This document shows, piece after piece, positions 24,161 to 32,689 of a DNA stretch of 33,301 nt; within the stretch, counting starts at the first letter, position 1; every line of letters begins with the position of its first letter. The stretch is from the NCBI GenBank assembly GCA_949282745.1, contig CASDQM010000009.1:1-33301 (forward strand), given 5' to 3'. A model generated the notes under the pieces. That model was given only the letters and a program-made list of their open reading frames with translations. It was not told where the DNA came from and made no database searches. A program made the position numbers and the translations under genes. Source of the DNA: an uncultured Sutterella sp. (lineage in GTDB: Bacteria; Pseudomonadota; Gammaproteobacteria; Burkholderiales; Burkholderiaceae_F).

Positions 24161-25552
24161 ATGGCCGGCATCATTTTCGGATGCATCATGCTCATCCTCG
24201 TGGGATGGGCCATCCTGAAGGGCAAATACGCTCCCTTCATCCTCTTTGCGAGCGGCGTCGCGATGCTGCTCTTTTCCGTCATCTTCGACACCGGGTCCTT
24301 CATGCCGAAGAAGGCCCTGCCGACGGGGAACGACTACCTCAACATCATCGAGTTCATTCGTTACTCGTTCTCGAACAATCTCTCGAACCTCGGCCTTCTC
24401 ATCATGACGATGGTGGGCTTTGCGTCCTACATGACGCACATCGGCGCGAACGACGCGTTCGTGAACATCGCGATCAAACCGCTCTCGCTCATCAAGAGCC
24501 CCTACGCCCTCGTCTTCCTCGCCTTCCTTCTCGGCAAGGCCGTGTCGATGGTGATCACCTCGGCCGTGGGCCTGGGCGTTCTGTGTCTCGCCCTGATGGG
24601 GCCGGCCCTCGCGGCGCTCGGCATGAACAAGAAGACCATCGCCGCCGTCTTCGTCACTTCGGGCGCGGCTTCGATGGTGCTTTTGGGCGGCTCCACCGCC
24701 GCTTCGGCCAAGGCCTGCGAACTTTCGATCCTTGACTACGTCTTCATCTACAAGATCCCGGCCGCCCTCCCGACCGTTCTCGTCATGGGCATCGCGCACG
24801 TCTTCTGGCAGCGCTACCTCGACCGCAAGGAAGGCTGGATTCCGTCCGAACACCTCGGCGAAAAACTCGTCTTCGAAGGCGACGACGTGAAGCGTCCCTC
24901 GACGGCCGCTCCGAAGATCTACGCGGTCCTTCCCTTCCTTCCGATGGTCTTCGTCGTGGTCTTCTCGCAGTACTGCATTGAGTCCATCAAGCTCAACATC
25001 ACGACCCTCATGCTCTTCTGCGTGACGATCGCCATGATCTGCGAAGCGATCCGTTGGCGCGGCAACATCGACAAACTCGGCGCCGGCCTCAAGGCCTTCC
25101 TCATGGCGATGGGCAAGTCCTGCTCGGGCGTCGTGGCGCTCGTTATCGCCGCGGGCGTCTTTGCGACGGGCTTCAAGGCCCTCGGCATGATCGACGCCAT
25201 CGTGAGCCTCGCCACGAGCGTGGGTGCGGGCGGTCTCGGGATGTCGATCCTCTTCGTCGTCATCACGACGCTCGTCACGATCATCGCGGGTTCGAACGGC
25301 GCCTCCTTCTATCCGCTCGTCGAAATGGTTCCGCACATCGCCAAGAGCATGGGCGTCAACCCCGTGATGCTCGTTCTCCCGATGCACCAGGCTTCGACCA
25401 TCGCCCGTCCTCTCTCGCCGGTGGCCGGCGTCGTCGTGGCGATCTCCGCCATGTGCAAGATGAGTCCGCTGGAACTCGTGAAGCGCGCTTCCGTGCCCTC
25501 GATCCTCGGCCTCATTTCGCACCACATCTTCGTCTTCTGGCTTTCGATCTGA
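24161..25552 (+). CDS. dcuC: Anaerobic C4-dicarboxylate carrier, DcuC family
   Basis: A 463-residue inner-membrane protein, close in length to E. coli DcuC (461). About twelve spans are visible. Family segments include FASYMTHIGANDAFVNIAIKPL, the glycine-rich FVTSGAASMVLLGGSTAASAKACE, TIIAGSNGASFYPLVEMVPH, and HQASTIARPLSPVAGVVVAISAM. DcuC exports succinate during fumarate respiration or exchanges C4-dicarboxylates; relatives in this superfamily also carry amino acids or peptides. AAGGAG precedes the ATG by ten bases. It leads a unit with the M3 peptidase eight bases downstream, which hints that the substrate may be tied to peptide or aspartate breakdown. Confidence 0.88.
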   Translation: MAGIIFGCIMLILVGWAILKGKYAPFILFASGVAMLLFSVIFDTGSFMPKKALPTGNDYLNIIEFIRYSFSNNLSNLGLLIMTMVGFASYMTHIGANDAFVNIAIKPLSLIKSPYALVFLAFLLGKAVSMVITSAVGLGVLCLALMGPALAALGMNKKTIAAVFVTSGAASMVLLGGSTAASAKACELSILDYVFIYKIPAALPTVLVMGIAHVFWQRYLDRKEGWIPSEHLGEKLVFEGDDVKRPSTAAPKIYAVLPFLPMVFVVVFSQYCIESIKLNITTLMLFCVTIAMICEAIRWRGNIDKLGAGLKAFLMAMGKSCSGVVALVIAAGVFATGFKALGMIDAIVSLATSVGAGGLGMSILFVVITTLVTIIAGSNGASFYPLVEMVPHIAKSMGVNPVMLVLPMHQASTIARPLSPVAGVVVAISAMCKMSPLELVKRASVPSILGLISHHIFVFWLSI

Positions 25553-25560
25553 GGTAAATC

Positions 25561-27363
25561 ATGACGAACGCAAAGATTGACCTCATGGCGCCCGAGTGGC
25601 AAATGGAGGACGCATACGGCGACATTCGCTCGCCCCGCTACGAAGCGAGCGTCGCCGACGCCCTCGAAGCGGTGAAAAACCTGGAAACCGACAGCGTCGT
25701 TACGCGCGAAAACGTTGCGGAGCGCCTTGCTCTCTACGACCGCGCCGTCACGCTCCTCTCGTCGCTCGCTTCCTTCGTGAAGTGCACGGGCGCCAAGGAC
25801 GGCACGGACGAGCGCGTCCCCGCCGAAAACGCTCGGCTCGCCGAAATTGCGGCGCGCCGCGACCGGGCTGCGAACACGCTCTTCGCCTTCCTAGAAACGC
25901 TTCCCGCCGAGGATTCCCTCTGGAAGACGTCGCCCTTGAGCGACTGGGCTTTCGTCGTGTCGGAACGCCGTCACGACTGGCACAAGTCCCTCACCGAAGC
26001 CGAACGCGACTGGCTCGCTTCGTGGAAGACTCGGTGCTTCACGCCGCTCGGGGACCTCTTCAAGACCCTGCAGCAGGGCGTCGACTTCGAAGCGGAAAAT
26101 TCCGCAGGTGAAAAGGAACACATCCGCGCCGCCAAGCTCATTTCGGTGATCAAGGGCGCGCCCGACCGCACGCTTCGCCGTTCCGTCTTCGAAGGGATCG
26201 ACAAGACCTATTCGAAGCAGGGAGTGCTTCACGCCGCGCTCCTCAACCAGCTTCACGGCATGCGCCTTTGCGCCTTCGACCGCGCGGGCGTGGCGCCGCT
26301 CTCCGTCTCGCTCGCCCAAAACCGCATGAGCGAAGAGGCGCTTCACGCCATGCGCGAGACGATCCTCTCGCACATCGACGAAGTGCGGGAAGCCGTGACG
26401 CTTCGCGCCCCCTATTTCGGAGAAGAGAAGCTCCACGTCTACGACCTGATGGCTCCGGCCCCGGTCGCGGCGAAGGCGGCTTCCGCCATTCCCTATCCGG
26501 AAGGGATCGCGATCGTCAAGAAGGCTCTCGGTACGGTCTCCCCCGAACTTTCGGGCTTCATCGACACGATGCTCGAAAACCGCTGGGTCGACGCGAAACC
26601 CTCGGAAAAGAAGATCGGCGGGGCCTTCTATTCGCGCTTCAACGAATTCCGCATTCCGCGCGTCTTCGCTTCCTACACGGGAACGATTACGACGGTTCTG
26701 CAACAGGCTCACGAATTGGGTCACGCCTTCCATTACTGGATGATGCGCGACCTTCCGGTCGTGCAGACGGAATTTCCGATGACGCTCACCGAAACGGCGA
26801 GCACCTTCAACGAAGCCGTTCTGCGCCACCACCTGCAGGCCGAAGCGCTCGCGAAGAACGACCGCGAAGCGCATTTCGGGATGCTCTGGCAGGAACTACG
26901 CAGCGCCGCGAACTTCCTCATGAACACGATGGTCCGCATGGACTTCGAGCTCGCCTATCTCGAGGAACGCCGCCGCGGAATCGTTTCCGCGCAGCGCGCC
27001 TGCGAGCTCATGAGCGAAGCCTGGCGCCTCTGGTACGGCGACACGACAGTGGAAACGGACAAGTGGCTGTGGGCCTACAAGCTCCACTACTACAAGACCG
27101 ACCAGCTCATCTACAACTACCCGTACACCGTGGGCTACCTCCTCTCGCAGGGGCTTATGGCCGAGTGGAAGGAAAGGGGCGACGCCTTCTTCCCCTTCTA
27201 CAAGGCGATGCTGCGCGATACGGGTCGGATGACGCTCGACGAAATCGTCGCCAAACACTACGGATTCGACGCCACGAAGAAGGAATTCTGGGAACGCTGC
27301 GTCGCGGCGCCCCTCGGCTTCGTGCGCGAATTCCGCAATCTTTACCCTCACCCGGCTCATTGA
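25561..27363 (+). CDS. pepF: M3-family oligoendopeptidase F
   Basis: A 600-residue cytoplasmic zinc metallopeptidase without signal peptide. The catalytic motif is H384-ELG-H388 (QQAHELGHAFHY), with E411 in TETAS as third zinc ligand. The C-terminal KLHYYKTDQLIYNYPYTVGYLL contains the conserved tyrosines and glycine of the oligoendopeptidase F branch. It cuts short peptides from uptake or turnover. It is eight bases behind dcuC and 31 bases before a porin, so all three are likely co-expressed. An inactive relative is encoded divergently at 22064-23875. Confidence 0.95.
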   Translation: MTNAKIDLMAPEWQMEDAYGDIRSPRYEASVADALEAVKNLETDSVVTRENVAERLALYDRAVTLLSSLASFVKCTGAKDGTDERVPAENARLAEIAARRDRAANTLFAFLETLPAEDSLWKTSPLSDWAFVVSERRHDWHKSLTEAERDWLASWKTRCFTPLGDLFKTLQQGVDFEAENSAGEKEHIRAAKLISVIKGAPDRTLRRSVFEGIDKTYSKQGVLHAALLNQLHGMRLCAFDRAGVAPLSVSLAQNRMSEEALHAMRETILSHIDEVREAVTLRAPYFGEEKLHVYDLMAPAPVAAKAASAIPYPEGIAIVKKALGTVSPELSGFIDTMLENRWVDAKPSEKKIGGAFYSRFNEFRIPRVFASYTGTITTVLQQAHELGHAFHYWMMRDLPVVQTEFPMTLTETASTFNEAVLRHHLQAEALAKNDREAHFGMLWQELRSAANFLMNTMVRMDFELAYLEERRRGIVSAQRACELMSEAWRLWYGDTTVETDKWLWAYKLHYYKTDQLIYNYPYTVGYLLSQGLMAEWKERGDAFFPFYKAMLRDTGRMTLDEIVAKHYGFDATKKEFWERCVAAPLGFVREFRNLYPHPAH

Positions 27364-27394
27364 GACCGGCTCACCCACATGGAGACTCTTTACC

Positions 27395-28537
27395 ATGACT
27401 AAGATCCATACTCTGGCGGCTGCGGTCGCCCTGTCGCTTGCGGCCATTTCCGTCCAGGCCGCCGACGTTCAGCTTTACGGCCGCGTTGACGAAGGTCTGC
27501 GCTACACGCGCACCCATGGACAAGGCGACGATTCCGGCAAGCTCGAAATGCGTCACAACCGCGCCACGAGCCGTTGGGGCCTCAACATCACGGAACAGAT
27601 CTCGCCCGACCTGAAGGCGAAGGTTTATCTCGAATCGGGCTTCTACAGCGACACGGGCGAATTTGACAACAGCAAAAATCAAATCTTCCAGCGTCGTTCC
27701 ATCCTCGCTCTGCAGGGAAAATGGGGCGAACTGGGCGCCGGCCGATTCGGTACGGTTCAGTCGTCGATGGGGCCGTATTCCATGGGCCTGCTCAATTGGG
27801 ACCCGTATGCCACGTCCTACGGCCAGGCTTCGATCGGCTCGACCTTTGCCAATACGGGACGCGTCAACAACGGTCTGAACTGGATTTCTCCCTCCATGGC
27901 GGGTTGGCGCGTCGGTGCGAGCTACTCGCTGGGTGACTCGAGCGATGACGACTATGCGACGTACGCAGATCGTGATCACACCCTCGCGCTCGCTGTCGAC
28001 TACAAGTCGGAAAACATCTACTTCTCGGTCGCGGCTTCGAACGTCGCCTACGGCAATGCCGAACACAAGGCTCAGACGAAGGACGGTCAGACCTTCGGTC
28101 TCGGCGGATGGTACGCCGTGACGCCGTCGACCCGCATCTACGCCGCTGCGCAGTATCAAAAGCATTGGGACACGGCGGCCGGTCTGTCTACGTCCGACCT
28201 TACGGCTGCCGGTCTTAACAACCCCGACGATCTGATAGCTGGCGGTTTCGACGGTTACTCGGTTCTTCTTGGCGCCACGCACACGATCGGTAACAACAAG
28301 TTCCTCGGTGAAGTGCAGTACTTCGACGGCGAATTCGCCAACGACAGCAGTGCCGACTATCAGTTCACGGTCCTTTCGGCCGCTTGGGAATACAAGCTGG
28401 CGAAGCGAATCTGGTACTACGTCGCGGCCACGCACTCTTTTGACGGCGGCTCGATTTCCGACATCGACTACGCCGTCAATGCCGATGCGCATCAGTGTGC
28501 CACGGAATTTATGACCGGCATTCAGATGAACTTCTAA
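27395..28537 (+). CDS. Gram-negative porin, betaproteobacterial type
   Basis: 380 residues. Signal peptide about 1-22 (LAAAVALSLAAISVQA), mature start ADVQLYGRVDEGLRYTR, typical of neisserial/burkholderial trimeric porins. Alternating hydrophobic residues mark the strands, and the constriction-loop marker AGRFGTVQSSMGPYS is near residue 115. The chain ends in MNF with the terminal phenylalanine needed for outer-membrane insertion. GGAG precedes the ATG. It probably admits small solutes for the DcuC-M3 unit upstream. Two hairpins follow. Confidence 0.94.
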   Translation: MTKIHTLAAAVALSLAAISVQAADVQLYGRVDEGLRYTRTHGQGDDSGKLEMRHNRATSRWGLNITEQISPDLKAKVYLESGFYSDTGEFDNSKNQIFQRRSILALQGKWGELGAGRFGTVQSSMGPYSMGLLNWDPYATSYGQASIGSTFANTGRVNNGLNWISPSMAGWRVGASYSLGDSSDDDYATYADRDHTLALAVDYKSENIYFSVAASNVAYGNAEHKAQTKDGQTFGLGGWYAVTPSTRIYAAAQYQKHWDTAAGLSTSDLTAAGLNNPDDLIAGGFDGYSVLLGATHTIGNNKFLGEVQYFDGEFANDSSADYQFTVLSAAWEYKLAKRIWYYVAATHSFDGGSISDIDYAVNADAHQCATEFMTGIQMNF

Positions 28538-28548
28538 CTCTTTTGCCC

Positions 28549-28576
28549 GTCCGAGTCGCTCCGGAGCGGCTCGGAC
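28549..28576 (+). repeat. Long hairpin directly after the porin gene
   Basis: A 14-base arm starting GTCCGAGTCGCTCC pairs with GGAGCGGCTCGGAC with one G-T wobble and almost no loop. No T-run follows, so it probably protects the 3' end of the porin message or works with the terminator 34 bases further on. Confidence 0.6.
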
Positions 28577-28609
28577 GCAAGGATTCCAAGCTCCGGCAGA
28601 GAGTTTTTC

Positions 28610-28643
28610 GGGACAATCGGCTCAGCCGGTTGTCCCCTTTTTT
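28610..28643 (+). terminator. Intrinsic terminator of the dcuC-pepF-porin unit
   Basis: GGGACAA pairs with TTGTCCC, followed inward by a T-G wobble and CGGC/GCCG around a TCA loop, giving a 12-base stem. Six Ts follow at 28638-28643. Confidence 0.9.
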
Positions 28644-28770
28644 CTCGTTTCGCGCCATACTTTGAAGAGTGCCGCCGAGCCCTGCTCGGTGACAGACGAA
28701 CGGACCAACCCGAAGCCGACGAACCCGCGTCTGCGCTCCTTCAACGGCTTCGTCCAAAAGGAGAGTATTC

Positions 28771-30072
28771 ATGTCCATGGAAAAGATTCCCGGCCCGATT
28801 GACGAGGCCGTACTGGCAACGGTTCGCACCGTCGCCAAGGATTCGCGCATGCAAAAGGCGATCGCGATCGCCCACGACCGCGCCGAAGAAGCGATGGCGC
28901 TTCAGGTGCACATTTCCGAAATTCCCGCGCCCACCTTTGAAGAGCGCACCCGCGCCGAAGAAATCGTCCGCCTCATGAAGGAAGCGGGTCTTGAAGACGT
29001 CTCGATCGACGAAATCGGCAACGTGATCGGCCGCCGCCCCGGGCGCAATCCCGAGGGACCGCTTATTGCGATCGGCGCGCACATGGACACGGTCTTCCCC
29101 GCGGGGACCGACGTCAAGGTCCGCCGCGAAGGGAACACTTACTACGGCCCCGGGATCGGCGACAACGCCTCGGGCGTGCGCACGGTGCTCGAAGCCGTGC
29201 GGGCTCTGAACGAAGCGGGCGTCGAAACGGAAGGCGACCTCTGGTTCTGCACCACGGTGGGCGAAGAAGGCCTCGGCGACATCCGCGGAAGCAAACACCT
29301 CTTCCGTGAAAAGAACGCCGTCAACAAAATCGACGGCTTCCTCGCCGTCGACAATTCCAACATCGGCCGCATTTTGTTCGGCGCGATCGGTTCGCACCGC
29401 TGGCGCTTCACGGTGAAGGGACCGGGCGGACACAGCTACGGCGCCTTCGGCGAAACGCCGAGCGCCATTCACGCGATCTGCCTTGCGGGCGCCAAGGTCG
29501 CGCACCTCAAGGTGCCCGAAACGCCCCGCACGACCTTCACGATCGGCACGATCAAGGGCGGCACGAGCGTCAACACAATCGCCGCCACCGCTTCCTGCGA
29601 CGTCGACATCCGAAGCTTGGGCGACCGGGAACTCCTCGACGCCGAAGCCAAGATCCGCGCCGCCTTTGAAGAAGCCGTCCGCGAAGAAAACGAAATTTGG
29701 GGCGTGACGGATCCGAAGAAGTCGCTGCACCTCGAAGCGGAAATGATCGGCAACCGCCCCGCGGGCACCCGCCCCGACGACTGTCCGGTTCTGCAGGCCT
29801 CGCGCGCGGCGCAGGCCGAGCTCGGTCTCGAGCTCACGGACTACATGTCATCTTCCACCGACGCGAACGCTCCCGTGAGCCTCGGCATTCCCGCAACCTG
29901 CCTCTCTTCGGGCGGCAAGCAGATGCGTACGCACACCGTTGACGAGTATTACGAATGCTTTGATATTCACCTCGGACCGCAGCTTCTCATGCTTACGGCC
30001 GTCTCGCTCGCGGGCCTCGCCGCGCAGGAAGGCGGAGAAGCGACCAAGCCGATTCTGCCCGTTCGTCACTGA
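28771..30072 (+). CDS. M20-family metallopeptidase (peptidase T/PepD-like)
   Basis: 433 residues, no signal peptide. The two-zinc site is visible: H104-x-D106 (IGAHMDTVF), bridging D131 (GPGIGDNASGV), catalytic E165-E166 (TTVGEEGLGD), an aspartate in LAVDNSN, and a late histidine in RTHTVDEYYE. The lid domain follows GPGGHSYG. M20 enzymes of this branch cleave di- or tripeptides or N-acyl amino acids; the exact substrate cannot be told. AAGGAGAG lies before the ATG. It stands as its own unit between two terminators, but its position next to dcuC-pepF-porin suggests a joint role in peptide use. Confidence 0.93.
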   Translation: MSMEKIPGPIDEAVLATVRTVAKDSRMQKAIAIAHDRAEEAMALQVHISEIPAPTFEERTRAEEIVRLMKEAGLEDVSIDEIGNVIGRRPGRNPEGPLIAIGAHMDTVFPAGTDVKVRREGNTYYGPGIGDNASGVRTVLEAVRALNEAGVETEGDLWFCTTVGEEGLGDIRGSKHLFREKNAVNKIDGFLAVDNSNIGRILFGAIGSHRWRFTVKGPGGHSYGAFGETPSAIHAICLAGAKVAHLKVPETPRTTFTIGTIKGGTSVNTIAATASCDVDIRSLGDRELLDAEAKIRAAFEEAVREENEIWGVTDPKKSLHLEAEMIGNRPAGTRPDDCPVLQASRAAQAELGLELTDYMSSSTDANAPVSLGIPATCLSSGGKQMRTHTVDEYYECFDIHLGPQLLMLTAVSLAGLAAQEGGEATKPILPVRH

Positions 30073-30099
30073 CGAACTTTCGCTGAACCGATAAACGAG

Positions 30100-30128
30100 C
30101 GGGAGGTCCTTTGCGGGCCTCCCGTTTT
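30100..30128 (+). terminator. Intrinsic terminator of the M20 peptidase gene
   Basis: CGGGAGGTCC pairs with GGGCCTCCCG (ten pairs with one T-G wobble) around TTTGC, followed by TTTT at 30125-30128. Confidence 0.88.
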
Positions 30129-30150
30129 GCATGATTCACAATCCGACTTG

Positions 30151-30645
30151 TCAGATGCGGGTCTCTTCCTTGTTGGGGTCCGCGAGCGCGCGGCTTCGCT
30201 TCACAAGCGCCTCGATGCGCGAGACGTCGAAGCCCACCGGGGCAAAACGTTCCTCCACGTTCGTCGCGTCAAAGAGACCGCCGTTTCGCGAAAGGATCAG
30301 ATCGACGTCCTCCTGCGTGAAGGCCGCGCCCTTGGCGACGCTCTCGCGGCAGAGCTCGAATTCGCCGTCGCGAAGGTTCGCGCGGAATTTCAGCACGGTG
30401 TAGGCGAGAAGCCAGTCGGCGTCCGTTTTGGGCTCGAGAAAGCGGCCCCGCATGACGTCCGACTCCGTCTTCACGTAGGCCCCGAGATCCCGGCAGGAGC
30501 CGAGCTTCACCATGTCCGTCGAAGAGGGAAGCCCCTTGCAGACAAAGGACGCCGTCCCGTTTCGATGAAAGGCCGCCACTTCGTCGATCACTTCGGTCGT
30601 GACGTCGAAATGGAGTTCCACCGGGAAATTGCGGTCCGCCCGCAC
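30151..30645 (-). CDS. Unknown protein, probably truncated at its N-terminus
   Basis: 164 residues from a GTG at 30645 that has no ribosome-binding site. The same frame stays open upstream with convincing codon use to about 30690 (REAAAVDKSTGAPVV), without any start codon, so the true N-terminus appears lost. The protein is soluble with mixed charge, for example FDVTTEVIDEVAAFHRNGTASF and FTQEDVDLILSRNGGLFDATN. No domain is recognised. It converges on the M20 gene and meets the helicase fragment head to head, which suggests a recombination breakpoint. Confidence 0.45.
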   Translation of the reverse strand: MRADRNFPVELHFDVTTEVIDEVAAFHRNGTASFVCKGLPSSTDMVKLGSCRDLGAYVKTESDVMRGRFLEPKTDADWLLAYTVLKFRANLRDGEFELCRESVAKGAAFTQEDVDLILSRNGGLFDATNVEERFAPVGFDVSRIEALVKRSRALADPNKEETRI

Positions 30646-30689
30646 GACGGGCGCGCCCGTCGATTTGTCGACGGCGGCGGCTTCACGAA

Positions 30690-31055
30690 GCCTCTCCTTT
30701 GGCTCGGCGGCGTACCCGACGTCGACCGTCTCAAGACCGATCCCAACCGCATGCTCGACGCGATCACGACCGCCCGCATTGAGGCCACCCTCGGCGAATG
30801 GTATGAGAGGAAGGCGAAGCTTGCCGACTTCGTGAAGAAAACCGACGGGACGGAGAAGAAATTCGCCGAAGCGTCGAAGAAGCTCTTTCTGACCGCCGTT
30901 TACGAGCGCTTTGCCGGCTCGAAGCTCAAAGACGACGGCTGGACCCTGGAGGACTACCGAAGTTCCTCCTCGTTCTTCAAACGCTATCCCGTCGTTACGA
31001 GTTCCACGTTCGCACTACCCTTCTGCGACCGAAAAGCGGAACTTTCGACTACGTC
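30690..31055 (+). pseudogene. Upstream fragment of an SF1 helicase-nuclease, separated by a frameshift
   Basis: Frame 1 encodes LLWLGGVPDVDRLKTDPNRM, a coiled stretch (IEATLGEWYERKAKLADFVKK), and FFKRYPVVTSSTFAL, the segment that precedes the DEAS motif in Upf1-like SF1 helicases. Around 31010-31020 the reading must move to the -1 frame (one base missing) to continue as RTTLLRPKSGTFDYVVMDEAS. Everything N-terminal of this, including the Walker A motif, is absent. It has no start codon or ribosome-binding site of its own. Confidence 0.6.
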
Positions 31056-32390
31056 GTGATGGACGAAGCATCCCAGATCAATCTGCCGACCGCCCTCGCC
31101 TGCTTCGCCTGTGCCAAGCGGGTCGTGATCGTCGGTGACATGAAGCAGCTACCCGCGATCTTTCCGCCGGACGCGCCGTCTCCGACCACGTTGTGGGACA
31201 ACAAAGCGCTGGACGCCTCGAATAAGAGCATCCTCGACGCGGTGCTGTCGCTCTTTGGCGACAAGGTTCCCGAAACGCTCCTGCGCGAGCATTACAGGTG
31301 TCACCCCTACATCATCGGGTTCTGCAACCGCATGTTCTACGACGGGAAACTCATCCCCATGACGACCGCCGAAGCGGACGTCGTGCCCTTCGAATGGATT
31401 CGAGACGACAGTCCTCCCGACACGCCCGAACGACGGACCGCGCTGGCCGAATCGACCAAAGAACCTTCAAAAAGACCTCGTACGACGGGGCTCTCCAACG
31501 AAAGACAGGCGAACATCGTCGTGGACGTGATCCGCGATCTCATGGAACAGGGTTACGGAGAAGACGACATCGGAGTCGTCATCCCTTATGCGTTGCAGAA
31601 GGCCCTGATCGTGAGGAGTCTGAAAGCGAACGGTCTGAACGACGTCAAAGTCGACACCGTCCACGGCTTCCAAGGCGGGGAGAAGGACGTGATCGTCTTC
31701 GGCGTCGTGAACAATCACTCCACGCAGTTCCTGGAAGATCCGAACCTCCTCAACGTCGCCGTCTCCCGTGCCAAGGATCGGTTCGTACTCATTTCGCCCT
31801 CCTTCTCGGAGGGGGACGGCGTGATCGGCTCCCTTGTGCGCTACATCGACCTGCTGTCGCCTGAAAAGCGCCTTATACGAGAGTCGCCCTTTCGCTCCAT
31901 TTTCGACATGCTTTTCGATTCCTCGAAGTCGGACGGCATCGCCAGGAAGGAAGGCGAATCGCCGAGCGAAGCGCTCTTCCGACAGCTCGCGGGCGACGTG
32001 TTGGGAAATACCGAAGAACTGCACTGGTGGGACTTCACGCAGGAATATCCGTTGCGTCTGTTGCCGCAACGTCTGAACGACTTCACGGACGAAGAGCGTC
32101 GGTTCATGCGGAACGGTTCGCGTCTCGACTTTCTGTTCTTTCACAAGGTCACGAAGGAACCGCTGGCGGTAGTCGAAGTCGACGGATACTCCTTCCACAA
32201 GGAAGGAACGCGTCAGGCGGAACGCGACGCCCAGAAGGACTCCGTGCTTCGCAAGATCGGCATACCCCTTCTGCGCCTCTCCACGCGCACCGAGACGGGG
32301 CGCGAGGGCGAGAAGCTGAAGGGTTTCCTCCTGGGCGCGCTTTCATCGCGAAAAGGACGAGATTCCATGCTTCGGATTCCCGGATCCTAA
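31056..32390 (+). CDS. C-terminal part of SF1 helicase with DUF2726-like nuclease domain
   Basis: A 444-residue open frame (GTG/ATG at its left end are internal codons of the parent gene). Helicase motifs in order: II MDEAS, III VGDMKQLPA, IV-like REHYRCHPYIIGFCNRMFYDGKL, V VDTVHGFQGGEKDVIVF, VI LLNVAVSRAKDRFVLI, i.e. the Upf1-like AAA_12 half. Residues about 345-430 resemble a DUF2726/PD-(D/E)xK fold: SRLDFLFF, VVEVDGYSFH, QAERDAQKD, IGIPLLRLST. Such fusions are common in defence islands. Without Walker A the product should not hydrolyse ATP, so this is probably a broken gene, though the nuclease domain is intact. Confidence 0.75.
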   Translation: MMDEASQINLPTALACFACAKRVVIVGDMKQLPAIFPPDAPSPTTLWDNKALDASNKSILDAVLSLFGDKVPETLLREHYRCHPYIIGFCNRMFYDGKLIPMTTAEADVVPFEWIRDDSPPDTPERRTALAESTKEPSKRPRTTGLSNERQANIVVDVIRDLMEQGYGEDDIGVVIPYALQKALIVRSLKANGLNDVKVDTVHGFQGGEKDVIVFGVVNNHSTQFLEDPNLLNVAVSRAKDRFVLISPSFSEGDGVIGSLVRYIDLLSPEKRLIRESPFRSIFDMLFDSSKSDGIARKEGESPSEALFRQLAGDVLGNTEELHWWDFTQEYPLRLLPQRLNDFTDEERRFMRNGSRLDFLFFHKVTKEPLAVVEVDGYSFHKEGTRQAERDAQKDSVLRKIGIPLLRLSTRTETGREGEKLKGFLLGALSSRKGRDSMLRIPGS

Positions 32391-32689
32391 GGCAGACGAT
32401 CCAGGGAAAGGCAACCGCCAGATTTGAGCGGGAAGCGGGCTAGGTCCTGCGTATCGAAAGACAAAGTACCAAGAAACGGAGACGGTTGGTCAACTCACGG
32501 AAAGAACAGGTCAGGGAACGGAGACAGCGTGCCGGATTTGGGCGGTGTCGTACCAGATTTGAGAGGAACGAGTACCAGGTAAGGTTCACAGCAGCACGCT
32601 GACAGGAGAAGGGGTACCGCTTCCAAAGCCAGAAATGACTTTTGCGGCATCCCCTTCGTTTTATTTGGCGAGTGACCCGAGGGAGTGTG
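32391..32689. other. About 300 bp non-coding debris between helicase and transposase
   Basis: No gene on either strand has support. The stretch holds a cluster of similar short motifs (listed next) and looks like insertion-sequence end debris. Confidence 0.45.
32418..32563. repeat. Short direct repeats CCAGATTTGAG
   Basis: CCAGATTTGAG occurs exactly at 32418-32428 and 32553-32563, with a variant CCGGATTTGGG at 32532-32542; GTACCA occurs at several places nearby. Repeats of this size, several copies per end, are typical of IS21-like element ends, but no matching transposase is visible here. Confidence 0.4.

Noticed and set aside
24104-25525. 473-codon minus-strand frame opposite dcuC, rich in His, Asp and Arg
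   Set aside because: Looks like a metal-binding protein at first sight, but the composition is what antisense of a hydrophobic membrane protein gives; dcuC is clear on the plus strand.
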